Shown here: one piece after another, positions 15,960 to 24,343 of the stretch
Numbering within the stretch: position 1 is the first letter of the stretch
Layout: every line of letters begins with the position of its first letter
Source: Trueperaceae bacterium
GTDB lineage: Bacteria; Deinococcota; Deinococci; Deinococcales; Trueperaceae
Direction: 5' to 3'
Assembly: GCA_020431825.1 (NCBI GenBank)
Contig: JAGQHN010000020.1
Span: 1-37,311, forward strand
DNA: 37,311 nt
Made by a program: the position numbers and the translations under genes
The notes under the pieces: generated by a model
Told to the model about the DNA's origin: nothing
Databases searched by the model: none
Seen by the model: only the letters and a program-made list of their open reading frames with translations

Positions 15960-16816
15960 TGGTGCTAAGTACGCCTAAGGCCAAAAAACAAAGCTCGAGG
16001 CTTATGCGTAAGTTCCAGCGAAATCCGCTGGACTTTATCCCTCTGGTTGTGCTTATTCTGCTGATTTTGCTGGTCGTGATTGGTCCCTGGCTTTACCCTT
16101 ATGAACCTCAAAAAGCCAATGCGCTGGCAACCCTCGCCAACCCCAGTGCCGAGCACTGGTTAGGCACCGATGAATTAGGCCGCGACGTCTTTGCGCGGAT
16201 TCTTTCGGGTGGTCGCGTTTCACTGGCAGTGGGACTTTTATCGATGCTGGTAGGTCTTTTGCTGGGCACGCTCATTGGCGGTCTGGCGGGGTACTTTGGG
16301 GGCACGCTCGAGTCCTTACTGATGCGCCTCGTGGATATGTTTATGGCGATTCCCTCGTTTTTTCTCATTCTGGTGATTGTGACCAGTTTTGGGAATCACC
16401 CGGCAGTGGTTATTTTGACGGTAGGGCTGGCTTTCTGGGCACAAATGGCGAGAGTCGTCTACGCCGAATTTGCCAAGTTCCGTAAAAGCGAATTTGTTGA
16501 AGCGTCGCAGGCCCTGGGTGGTTCGCATCTCAGAGTCATGGTTCGTCATATTTTTCCGCAAGTTTTACCGCAGGCAATTGTGCTGGCGAGTCTTGGCGTT
16601 GGCTGGGCGATTTTAACCGAAGCTGCCTTAAGTTATCTGGGTTTGGGCATTCAGCCGCCGCTCGCATCGTGGGGCAATATGCTCCAAAATGCCCAGCAGT
16701 ATCTGTTTCTTAAACCTACACTGGCCATATGGCCGGGCTTATTTATTGCCATTACCGTACTTATGTTTAATTTGCTGGGCAACACTTTGCGAGACGTGTT
16801 TGATCCCCGCAGCTAA
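15959..16816 (+). CDS. ABC importer permease, DppC type
   Basis: A 285-residue inner-membrane permease. A basic cytoplasmic N-terminus ('KAKKQSSRLMRKFQRNPLDF') precedes the first membrane segment. Family signatures are 'LGTDELGRDVFARILSGGRVSL', the coupling loop 'SQALGGSHLRVMVRHIFPQVL' and the C-terminal 'AALSYLGLGIQPPLASWGNML'. It is translationally coupled to the preceding permease. The operon continues with hydrolases, and no ATP-binding component is present. Confidence 0.93.
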   Translation: MVLSTPKAKKQSSRLMRKFQRNPLDFIPLVVLILLILLVVIGPWLYPYEPQKANALATLANPSAEHWLGTDELGRDVFARILSGGRVSLAVGLLSMLVGLLLGTLIGGLAGYFGGTLESLLMRLVDMFMAIPSFFLILVIVTSFGNHPAVVILTVGLAFWAQMARVVYAEFAKFRKSEFVEASQALGGSHLRVMVRHIFPQVLPQAIVLASLGVGWAILTEAALSYLGLGIQPPLASWGNMLQNAQQYLFLKPTLAIWPGLFIAITVLMFNLLGNTLRDVFDPRS

Positions 16817-16828
16817 CTAGGAGTCAAG

Positions 16829-18031
16829 ATGCAAAAAAAGAATTATAAGGGTTATACCTCTTTTGAGTACCTCGAGCCAGGCAAAGATTACAAGGCTTAT
16901 GAACTGGTTGAGGAGTTAAACCGAGTACCAAGCACCCAGGTAGAAGTCAGTAGCGAACAAGAGGCAAGGGTTAAAGCGATTTTTGAAAATAACATCATTA
17001 TCTCGCTGCACGACCACTGTTTTGTGGCTCCCAGAGACCTCTCGAACTTTCTCGAGTTTCGCCGCTGGGGCCGTGACTGGACTGGTTATAAGGGATTAGC
17101 CGTAAGCGGACTGGACTGCGTTTTTGACAATATGATGGACGGCACTGCCATGATTACCTCGCGTGGCGGCTGGAAGTGGGACGATGTCATTTTTGATATG
17201 GGTATGCGTCTCAGTGACATTGCCCATCAGGATATGGTCAAGTTAGCGCTAAAAACCCAGGATATACGCGACGCTAAAGCCAATGGGCAAATTGCCTTTG
17301 TGATTTCGCTCGAGGGTGCCGCCATGATTGAAAATGAACTTGACCGCATTGATGTGCTCTACGGTCTTGGTACGCGCTGCCTGGGGATCGCGTACAGTGA
17401 AGGAAATGCGCTGGGAGCAGGCCTGAAAGAGCCCCGTGATGGAGGTCTCACGGTTTTTGGTCGTAAGGCAGTTGAGCGTATGAATAAACTGGGCATGGCG
17501 ATAGACGTGTCGCATTCAGGTGATCAAACCTCTATGGACACCATAGAACTCAGTAAAGACCCCATCTTTATAACCCATGCGGGTGCGCGCAGCCTCTGGG
17601 ACACGCCCAGACTTAAGCCCGATCATATTATTAAAGCCTGCGCCGAACGTGGTGGGGTGATTGGTATAGAAGCGGCGCCGCATACCACCATCAGTCAGAA
17701 AAATCCGCGCCACAGCATCGAATCCTTTATGGAACATTTTGAGTACTGTGTTGATCTGGTGGGTATAGACCATGTGACCTTTGGGCCAGATGTGCTTTTT
17801 GGTGATCATGTGGGCTTGCACACTGCTTTGACAGAGGCGCTAAGTCTGAGTGCCTCTAAAGGTAAAAATCCCTTCCCTAAAGTCGAATGGGTAGATGGCT
17901 TAGAAAGCCCGGCGGAAGCCTTTCCCAATATTGTGCGCTGGCTGGTTAAGCATAACTATAGTGATGATGAAATAACCAAGGTCGTAGGGGCAAACACCCT
18001 GCGGGTTTTAGACCAAGTCTGGGCAAAGTAA
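16829..18031 (+). CDS. Membrane-dipeptidase-like protein (peptidase M19 family)
   Basis: A 400-residue member of the renal-dipeptidase (M19) family, TIM-barrel metallopeptidases with two zinc ions that split dipeptides, including D-residue-containing ones. Candidate metal ligands are His61 and His63 in 'SLHDHCF', Glu162 in 'VISLEGA', His229 in 'DVSHSGD' and His250 in 'ITHAGARS'. Known members have His-x-Asp at the first site, whereas this protein has His-x-His, so the metal site or substrate range may be altered. There is no signal peptide or anchor, so despite the family name it is cytoplasmic. An AGGAG-type site precedes the ATG, 12 bases after the permease stop. Its stop overlaps the next start (TAATG), so the next protein is made in step with it. 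Confidence 0.9.
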   Translation: MQKKNYKGYTSFEYLEPGKDYKAYELVEELNRVPSTQVEVSSEQEARVKAIFENNIIISLHDHCFVAPRDLSNFLEFRRWGRDWTGYKGLAVSGLDCVFDNMMDGTAMITSRGGWKWDDVIFDMGMRLSDIAHQDMVKLALKTQDIRDAKANGQIAFVISLEGAAMIENELDRIDVLYGLGTRCLGIAYSEGNALGAGLKEPRDGGLTVFGRKAVERMNKLGMAIDVSHSGDQTSMDTIELSKDPIFITHAGARSLWDTPRLKPDHIIKACAERGGVIGIEAAPHTTISQKNPRHSIESFMEHFEYCVDLVGIDHVTFGPDVLFGDHVGLHTALTEALSLSASKGKNPFPKVEWVDGLESPAEAFPNIVRWLVKHNYSDDEITKVVGANTLRVLDQVWAK

Positions 18032-19443
18032 TGGTCGTTCAGGACTGGCAGCGGCTTTGTGATGATCTGGTGCCAGACCTTCAAGGTTTGCAGCTTGGGG
18101 TTTATGCCAGTGGCGGGTCCCCCTATCATTATCTGGCTTTAGCGGCCCTTTGGGGAGCTGAAGTGAGACCTATTCGCGCTGAAGACGTCGCTTCGGGTAG
18201 CCTGGCATCTCTGGATGTGCTTATCTTTCCGGGCGGGGGTTTTAAGGCCATGGAAGGGATGCTCGAGCCCCTTGGTACCCAAGGGGCCCAGAAGGTACGT
18301 GACTGGGTTGCTAAAGGCGGCATGTATTTAGGCTCATGTGCCGGGTCTTTTTTACCCGCCGAGCTAGGGGATGGCTACTGGCAGGCTCACGAAGAAGCCA
18401 GAAATCTGCATATGGTTAAAGCAAAACTGGCTAACAGTAGCGATAGTATCTTTGAAGGTTTAAGTTCGCCCGGGGTTGGCACATTGCAGGTCAGACTGAG
18501 TAAGTCTGATCACTGGCTTGCTCATGGCTTGCCAGAAAGATTTGAAATCGTTCATTATAATGGTCCACTTTTTGCGCCCAGTACCGAAGGTATCGCCGAG
18601 CCCTATGCGGTAGCAACAGGGGTTATGCAGGCGGTAAGCATGACAGAAACATTTACCCCGGCTGAAGGATTTATGGAGGCAAAGCCCGAGACCACCTTGC
18701 TGGAGCGCTGTATAGCCCAGGGCGCTTTTAATGGACTCTCGAGCCCATACGGGGAAGGTCAGGTGGTGCTCTTTGGCTCTCATCCGGAATTTGGCTTTGA
18801 TAGTTTGCAACTTGGCTGGGGAGAGGCGGTAAAACTGGTCGCTAATGCCCTGACTTTTCAAGCCTCTAAGGGCAAAAGGTTTAATCGCAGAAAATCAGAG
18901 ACCTTAAGCTCTAAGGAAACCGCAGAATTGTTTATGGGTTGCTCACAAACCTTGACTCAGTGTGCTGACTTGTTTGATGACTTGCAAAGTACCGATGCTG
19001 ATGACTGGCTGAAGGGACAGGTGCCCTCCTTTTTGGGGCGTAGCGCTAAAGAGTTGTGGCTCGAGGCCAGTCAGGAAGCCGCTAACGTTGCGTTACTTAG
19101 CTCAAAATTGGCGCTTGACCTGAGTAAGCATGAAGCTGTGCTCGAGTCCTTCTGGTTAGATGATGAGCCAAGAGGCAATCAGGATGTAGGGTTTATGGGC
19201 CTAAAACAACTTTCTGCTGAAATCCTTGAGCAATTGCAGCTTGCCCTAAAGCAGCTCAAAACAGAGCCCATTACCCTAAATCATGCTTATGACGGCTTTG
19301 GCGTTCATCCTTATCAGATCGCTGTGAGCTCCTATTTGAGCGCTGCGGGGCTTTGTGCGGCTGCCCATCTTTTAACCGTTACGCTTGCCAAACTCAGTGG
19401 CAATGACTCCCTTATTGACTACCGCTATTTACTTCGGACTTAA
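18031..19443 (+). CDS. Glutamine-amidotransferase-like hydrolase (BPL_N type) with helical C-terminal domain
   Basis: A 470-residue protein I cannot place in a known pathway. Residues 1 to about 270 look like a class I glutamine-amidotransferase fold, closest by eye to the BPL_N (biotin-protein-ligase N-terminal-like) group: 'GVYASGGSPYHY', 'FPGGGFKAMEGML', a nucleophile elbow 'YLGSCAGSFL' with Cys103, and 'GSHPEF' with His251 and Glu253. The full Cys-His-Glu triad is therefore present. Residues about 290 to 470 are leucine- and alanine-rich and predicted helical, with no motif I recognise. It is coupled to the M19 dipeptidase by a one-base overlap and followed by an iminopeptidase-like gene. 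An amide- or peptide-hydrolysing role in the same pathway is likely, but the substrate is unknown. Without a partner synthase domain, glutamine amidotransfer is less likely. Confidence 0.75.
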   Translation: MVVQDWQRLCDDLVPDLQGLQLGVYASGGSPYHYLALAALWGAEVRPIRAEDVASGSLASLDVLIFPGGGFKAMEGMLEPLGTQGAQKVRDWVAKGGMYLGSCAGSFLPAELGDGYWQAHEEARNLHMVKAKLANSSDSIFEGLSSPGVGTLQVRLSKSDHWLAHGLPERFEIVHYNGPLFAPSTEGIAEPYAVATGVMQAVSMTETFTPAEGFMEAKPETTLLERCIAQGAFNGLSSPYGEGQVVLFGSHPEFGFDSLQLGWGEAVKLVANALTFQASKGKRFNRRKSETLSSKETAELFMGCSQTLTQCADLFDDLQSTDADDWLKGQVPSFLGRSAKELWLEASQEAANVALLSSKLALDLSKHEAVLESFWLDDEPRGNQDVGFMGLKQLSAEILEQLQLALKQLKTEPITLNHAYDGFGVHPYQIAVSSYLSAAGLCAAAHLLTVTLAKLSGNDSLIDYRYLLRT

Positions 19444-19452
19444 GGAGAAGAT

Positions 19453-20289
19453 GTGTTTATAAAGATAAACGGCGCTGACTTGTTCGTCGATGTTCAGGGT
19501 CAGGGCAAACCTATTATTGCCCATCATGGAGGGCCGGGCATGGGCTCCCATGCCAATGATAAGAGGGCTTTTGCCCCGCTAAGTGATACCTATCAGGTGA
19601 TTAGTTTTGATGCCAGAGGCTCTGGTCGCTCAGCGCAAGTTCCCCCTTATACCCATGAGCAGTGGGTGGCTGATCTTGACGCGCTAAGGGAGCACTTTGG
19701 CTTTGAGCAGTTTATTATGACAGGGGGGTCTTATGGTGGCTATATTGCGCTCGAGTACACCCTGGCGCATCCTGATCGAGTCAGCCACCTGATTTTGCGA
19801 GACACAGCGGCCTCTCACAACTATGAAGCGCAGGCAAAAGCTACTGCCCTGTCCAGAGCCAAAGAGTTTCCCGGCATAAATGAAACCGATCTGAACCGCA
19901 TTTTTGCTGGCAAAATGGAGAGCGACCAGGATTTTAAAGAGGTTTTTGCTACCATTGCCCCGCTTTACAATGCCAACTATGATCCAGAAAAGACAGCAAG
20001 CTGGATAGATACCATCATGTTTCATGCCGATACCCATAACTACGCCTTTTCGCAAAATATACCCCAGTTTGACCTGACCAGGCGTTTAGCTGAAATAAAG
20101 GTGCCCACGCTTATTGTAGTAGGCCGCCATGACTGGATTACACCGCTGGCGGCTTCAGAAGAACTTGCCGCCGGGATTCCAGGTGCTGAACTGGTTATTT
20201 TTGAAAACTCGGGTCACTCGCCGCAGCAAGAAGAACATGAGCGTTTTATAGAGGTCGTTCGAGCGTTTTTAGCGAAACATTCGCAGTAA
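19453..20289 (+). CDS. Alpha/beta hydrolase, proline-iminopeptidase-like
   Basis: A 278-residue alpha/beta hydrolase of the peptidase S33 group, which removes N-terminal proline or similar residues from peptides. Marks are the oxyanion 'HHGGPGMGSH', the nucleophile elbow 'TGGSYGGYIAL' with Ser93, the acid in 'VVGRHDWITP' and the catalytic His in 'ENSGHSPQQE'. The GTG start is supported by AAGGAG shortly upstream; the ATG three bases earlier is out of frame and closes at once. No signal peptide, so cytoplasmic. It is nine bases after the amidotransferase-like gene and ends the second importer operon, completing a peptide-breakdown set. Esterase or other C-C/C-O hydrolase activity cannot be excluded. 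Confidence 0.88.
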   Translation: MFIKINGADLFVDVQGQGKPIIAHHGGPGMGSHANDKRAFAPLSDTYQVISFDARGSGRSAQVPPYTHEQWVADLDALREHFGFEQFIMTGGSYGGYIALEYTLAHPDRVSHLILRDTAASHNYEAQAKATALSRAKEFPGINETDLNRIFAGKMESDQDFKEVFATIAPLYNANYDPEKTASWIDTIMFHADTHNYAFSQNIPQFDLTRRLAEIKVPTLIVVGRHDWITPLAASEELAAGIPGAELVIFENSGHSPQQEEHERFIEVVRAFLAKHSQ

Positions 20290-20338
20290 GCAGTCAGCCA
20301 TAAAACAACCGGTCAAACTGAAAAATAGCTGACCTACA

Positions 20339-20371
20339 AACTGCAAGCTGCATCATCGATATAGTGCAGTT
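20339..20371 (+). promoter_or_regulatory. Inverted repeat upstream of an aldo/keto reductase gene
   Basis: AACTGCA (20339-20345) and TGCAGTT (20365-20371) are exact inverted copies separated by 19 bases, in the 104-base gap before the reductase at 20394. A TATAGT that could be a -10 box overlaps the right arm, but no matching -35 is obvious. It could be an operator; the evidence is thin. Confidence 0.3.
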
Positions 20372-20393
20372 GCAAAAAACTTAGGAGTGAAAG

Positions 20394-21395
20394 ATGGCAA
20401 TAGAACATAGACGTTTAGGAAAACATGGCGTACTGGTAAGTAATCTCTGTCTTGGAACTATGAATTTTGGCTGGCACACTTCTGAGGAAGAAAGCTTTGC
20501 CATTATGGACCGCGCCCTCGAGCTTGGCATTAACTTTTTTGATACTGCCGATGTGTATGGCGGTCAGGGCGGTCAGCAAGGTGATACGGAAATCATTTTG
20601 GGTAACTGGTTTGCGCTTGGCGAAGGCAGAAGAGACGCGGTAGTTCTTGCCAGCAAGGTCTACAATCCCGTTAATCGCAAGGAAAATCGTGCTGAACCTA
20701 ATACCGACAACCGAAATCTGTCGGCTATGAAAATCAAGAAACACTGTGAGGGTAGTTTAAAGCGCCTGCAAACAGACTGGATTGATCTTTATCAGATGCA
20801 TCATATCGACCGTGATTGTCCCTGGGACGAAACCTGGCAAGCTTTTGATAGCCTGGTGAAGCAGGGAAAAATCGTGTATGTGGGCTCGAGCAACTTTGCT
20901 GGCTGGGATATTGCCACGGCATGTCAGGAAGCCTCAAAAAGAAATATGATGGGTCTGGTTAGCGAACAGAGCATTTATCATCTAAATAACCGCATGGTGG
21001 AGCTGGAAGTTAACCCTGCCTGCAGGCACTATGGTTTAGGTTTAATTCCCTGGAGCCCTTTGGGGGGCGGCCTTTTAGGAGGCGCGCTGGGCAAAATTGA
21101 AGGCGGACGCCGCATGAGTGACAACTTCTTAAAACAGGTGGAAGCTAACCGGGATAAGCTCGAGCGCTACGAAGCCCTTTGTAAAGACCTCGGGGAAGAA
21201 CCCGCTACCGTTGCTCTGGCTTGGCTCCTTCATAACCCGGTTGTGACTGCGCCCATTATCGGCCCAAGAACTTTAGAACAACTTGAAAGCGCGGTAAGAG
21301 CCACCGAAATTAGCCTGGATGAGGAAGTGCTCACTAAGCTTGATGAAATATTCCCGGGCCCTGGAGGCGAAGCGCCAAAAGCTTATGCCTGGTAA
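20394..21395 (+). CDS. Aldo/keto reductase
   Basis: A 333-residue aldo/keto reductase. Catalytic tetrad: Asp50 and Tyr55 ('FFDTADVYGG'), Lys88 ('LASKVYN') and His136 ('LYQMHHID'). The C-terminal cofactor segment contains 'APIIGPRTLEQLES'. A TTAGGAGTG ribosome-binding site precedes the ATG. It is the closest relative in this window of the reductase at 696; both have 'FAIMD', 'ELGINFFDTA', 'WFALGEGRR' and end 'AYAW', suggesting an old duplication now about 20 kb apart. A third, more distant reductase follows 70 bases later. Substrate unknown. Confidence 0.93.
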   Translation: MAIEHRRLGKHGVLVSNLCLGTMNFGWHTSEEESFAIMDRALELGINFFDTADVYGGQGGQQGDTEIILGNWFALGEGRRDAVVLASKVYNPVNRKENRAEPNTDNRNLSAMKIKKHCEGSLKRLQTDWIDLYQMHHIDRDCPWDETWQAFDSLVKQGKIVYVGSSNFAGWDIATACQEASKRNMMGLVSEQSIYHLNNRMVELEVNPACRHYGLGLIPWSPLGGGLLGGALGKIEGGRRMSDNFLKQVEANRDKLERYEALCKDLGEEPATVALAWLLHNPVVTAPIIGPRTLEQLESAVRATEISLDEEVLTKLDEIFPGPGGEAPKAYAW

Positions 21396-21465
21396 GCCTT
21401 GGCCCTCATCTCAATAAAGGTCCATCGCAAGACCAGTAGCCACCTGATAAGAAAAAGGAGAAGTT

Positions 21466-22473
21466 ATGGATTATCGTTCCTTAGGCCGTACCGGCATAAA
21501 AGTTAGCCCGCTGTGCCTGGGTTGTATGAATTTTGGTGGAAAAACGACCCCCGAAGATTCTTATGCCATTATTGATAAGGCGATAGATGCTGGCATCAAT
21601 TTCTTAGATACCGCCAATGTCTATAGCCGTGGACGCAGTGAAGAGATAACAGGTGAAGCGCTAAAACGTAATGGTAAACGTGATCAAATCATCTTGGCGA
21701 CCAAGGTGCATGGCGCTATGGATGATACTGACCCAAATATGCGTGGTAATACAAGACGGCATATCATTCAGCAGGTCGACGCTTCTTTAAAACGCCTGCA
21801 AACCGATTATATTGACCTCTATCAAATCCACCGTCCGCAACCCGATGTGCCCATTGATGAAACCTTGAGGGCGCTCGATGACCTGATTCGCTCAGGTAAA
21901 GTGCGCTATATTGGTACCAGCACCTTTGCTGCCTGGCAAGTCATGGAAGCTCTGATGATTGCCAAAGAGCTGGGACTGAACCGTTTTATTTGTGAACAAC
22001 CCCCTTATAACCTGCTTGACAGAAGGATTGAGCGCGAACTCTTACCTATGGCGCAGACTTACGGTATTGCAACCATTCCCTGGAGCCCCTTAGCTGGCGG
22101 GTTGTTGGCAGGTAAGTATCAAAGAGATGCTGAGCCGCCTTCAGGAAGTCGCTATGAAAATGTCAAAGCTAATGAGGTGCAGCAAAGACGCTACACCGAT
22201 CAGGCGTTTGATGTGATTGAAGGGCTCGAGGCCCTTGCCAAGAAAAAAGGCTGTAGCCTGTCTCAGTTTGCGCTTGCCTGGTGTATGCAGCAACCAGGCG
22301 TTACCAGCCCGATCATTGGTCCAAGAACCATGGAGCAGCTAGAAGACAATCTGCAAGCTCTGGAAATAACGATAACAGAAGAGGACAAACAGGAAGTAGA
22401 TGCCCTTATTCCACCTGGTCGCATGGTGTCTGCCTTTTATGAGGCCAATTTTGGCCCTCACCCGTTTCGCTAG
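21466..22473 (+). CDS. Aldo/keto reductase
   Basis: A 335-residue aldo/keto reductase. The tetrad is Asp48 and Tyr53 ('FLDTANVYSRGRSEE'), Lys80 ('LATKVHG') and His122 ('LYQIHRPQPD'). 'SPIIGPRTMEQLEDNL' forms the C-terminal cofactor-binding part. AAGGAG sits before the ATG. The 'DLYQIHRPQPDVPIDETL' and 'GTSTFAAWQ' regions place it in a subgroup different from the other two reductases here. The gene probably forms a short unit with the preceding reductase; a heptamer array and long hairpin lie downstream. Confidence 0.93.
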   Translation: MDYRSLGRTGIKVSPLCLGCMNFGGKTTPEDSYAIIDKAIDAGINFLDTANVYSRGRSEEITGEALKRNGKRDQIILATKVHGAMDDTDPNMRGNTRRHIIQQVDASLKRLQTDYIDLYQIHRPQPDVPIDETLRALDDLIRSGKVRYIGTSTFAAWQVMEALMIAKELGLNRFICEQPPYNLLDRRIERELLPMAQTYGIATIPWSPLAGGLLAGKYQRDAEPPSGSRYENVKANEVQQRRYTDQAFDVIEGLEALAKKKGCSLSQFALAWCMQQPGVTSPIIGPRTMEQLEDNLQALEITITEEDKQEVDALIPPGRMVSAFYEANFGPHPFR

Positions 22474-22531
22474 CACCCTACGAATTCTGGGCTGTTACTG
22501 CGCGGGGTAGCTAAGGAAAGCCAAATTAAGC

Positions 22532-22588
22532 AGTGACTAGTGGTTAGTAGATAGTGATTAGAATTTCGCATTATTCTGATCACTATCT
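22532..22588. repeat. Degenerate heptamer tandem repeat merging into a long hairpin
   Basis: Four successive seven-base units, AGTGACT, AGTGGTT, AGTAGAT and AGTGATT, occupy 22532-22559 and fit a common pattern AGTRRYT or near it. Bases 22549-22564 then pair with 22573-22588: AGATAGTGATTAGAAT against ATTCTGATCACTATCT, one G-T pair, eight-base loop. The element is in the non-coding gap between an aldo/keto reductase and a secreted-protein gene. It resembles heptanucleotide repeats reported in cyanobacteria, and it could act as a terminator or mRNA-end structure for the reductase gene. Confidence 0.8.
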
Positions 22589-22731
22589 ATTTATTACTTA
22601 TTTCTCAAACCTTTGTAAGAGGGATAGTCTGCGTATAGGTGCAGGCCAATGCCCTTAAAATGGGCTCGCTTTAAGCCCTTGTCACGTTGCTGTCACGCCA
22701 ACTTTTTAAACTAAAGCTTGTGGAGGTTGAA

Positions 22732-24330
22732 ATGAGAAAACTCATTTTGCTTATGACCCTATTTGGATTTGCGTTTGCTCAGGACTATAGTGGAACCTTT
22801 GTGCAGCAAGATGATCCCAGTACCGTCATCACCCTCGAGCTTCAACAGGAAGGCTATACAGGCACCTTGCTAAACAGGGGTACCGATGAATTTGGTATTG
22901 AAGCCTCAGTTCAGGAGGGTTACTTGAGCGGCTTTCTTCTGAGCCATAGCCGTAGTTATGGGGATATGTTTTTTCTGGCGGAGACAACGCCAGAGGGGTT
23001 TAACCTTGCCGTTGCACCCCTGGATGAGCAGGGAAACCCCATAGAAACAGCGGTGGAAACCTATGTTTTTATTCGTCAACAAAGTAGCGGCACCTCCGCT
23101 GAGACTGCAACAAAGCCACTCAGTAGCCCTGTAGATGTGCAGCAAAACCCCTTAGCAACAGTTTCTTTTGCAGGCAGCTATAAAGGGCAGACCTTTGATC
23201 TGGTATTAGCAGAACAGGACGGGCAGTATTCAGGAACCCTTTTCTTAAATGGTCAAAGCCTCAGGCTCGAGGCCACGGTTTCTGCCACTACTCTTGCGGG
23301 TTCTTTCTTTGCTGATGGTCAGGCGTTTCCCTTTGAAGCTAGGCTTGAAGGAAACAGCTTAAGGTTTATTTCTGAAGGGGAGAGCTACCTGCTAAGCAAA
23401 CAAAGTGATACCAGTAGCCCAGTTTCCTCGACGACCACTGAAAGTCCGGCTGTACCCGGTCAGGGGGTGCAAACCCTTTCTTATGGTCAGCGCTATCAGG
23501 CAGGCACAGACTTGCTTTCTCCATGGACAGGCGTAAGTTTTAGCGTTCCTCAGGGACACACAGCTTTTTTTGAACCTGAATATGGGGTTTTCCTTATGAC
23601 CTCGCTTGATGGCAGCAGCCTTTTAGCCCTCGAGGCCGCTTCTAACGCCAGGGCAGAGGACCTTGGGTACTACGCTGTCGAAGCGCTTGCCGAAACCCTC
23701 TCGCCTGATGACCCCCGGTTTCAGCTGGTGACGGCTCCAAGCCAGTCAGGAGACCTGATAACAGCCCAGTTTTATGTTGCAGGTACGTCCCTTTCTGCGG
23801 CTGCCAAGCAAGGTTCTGCGGGAAATGCCGCAGTGGTTATTGCTTATGGTGCTCAGGCAGAGCAACTCATACAAACGGTGGCCAATAGCTTCCAGTTTTC
23901 CCGTCCCCAAAATGAGGTGGCGCAGTGGCAGAAAAAACTAGTTGGGATTCATTTATATGCGACTCGAGCGAGTTCAGATATCACAAGTACGCCTTCAACG
24001 CTTGGAAGTCAAGCTAGCCAGGGAGACTACCAGTATGATTTTTGTAGCGACGGCAGCTTTAAGCACTCCTACTCAGATGTGGCCTATTACTCAGTGATGG
24101 ATTCTACCCAGAACGAAGCTGGTTACTATATGACCGCAAGTTATAAGTCAGGCAGTGAAGGCAGCTATCAAGGTACCTGGACGCTTATCAGTATGCTTAT
24201 GGGCAACCCGCTCCTTATCCTCGAGAGCACCGAAGGGGGCATTTTCTTACACTATATTGAAGAAACGACAGAAGGTGCTCTTATAGATGGACGACATTTT
24301 GAGGTGAGCTCGAGCCAGCTTTGTGATTAA
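22732..24330 (+). CDS. Secreted protein of unknown function with two beta-rich repeats
   Basis: The ATG at 22732 follows GGAGG by five bases and gives a clear signal peptide ('KLILLMTLFGFAFAQ' before 'DYSG'); a TTG 45 bases upstream has no such support. The mature protein is about 516 residues. Residues about 18-115 and 155-235 look like two copies of a beta-barrel-type unit, each with 'GTL' and 'G.F' turns ('YTGTLLN', 'YSGTLFLNG'). A Ser/Thr-rich linker near 240 is followed by a middle domain ('WTGVSFSVPQGHTAFFEP') and a C-terminal domain with 'YDFCSDGSFKHSYSD', 'GTWTL' and a final Cys, which could form a disulphide with the earlier Cys. I recognise no enzyme motif. A cell-envelope or periplasmic role is likely. 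Confidence 0.8.
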   Translation: MRKLILLMTLFGFAFAQDYSGTFVQQDDPSTVITLELQQEGYTGTLLNRGTDEFGIEASVQEGYLSGFLLSHSRSYGDMFFLAETTPEGFNLAVAPLDEQGNPIETAVETYVFIRQQSSGTSAETATKPLSSPVDVQQNPLATVSFAGSYKGQTFDLVLAEQDGQYSGTLFLNGQSLRLEATVSATTLAGSFFADGQAFPFEARLEGNSLRFISEGESYLLSKQSDTSSPVSSTTTESPAVPGQGVQTLSYGQRYQAGTDLLSPWTGVSFSVPQGHTAFFEPEYGVFLMTSLDGSSLLALEAASNARAEDLGYYAVEALAETLSPDDPRFQLVTAPSQSGDLITAQFYVAGTSLSAAAKQGSAGNAAVVIAYGAQAEQLIQTVANSFQFSRPQNEVAQWQKKLVGIHLYATRASSDITSTPSTLGSQASQGDYQYDFCSDGSFKHSYSDVAYYSVMDSTQNEAGYYMTASYKSGSEGSYQGTWTLISMLMGNPLLILESTEGGIFLHYIEETTEGALIDGRHFEVSSSQLCD

Positions 24331-24343
24331 ACTAATCTGAACA

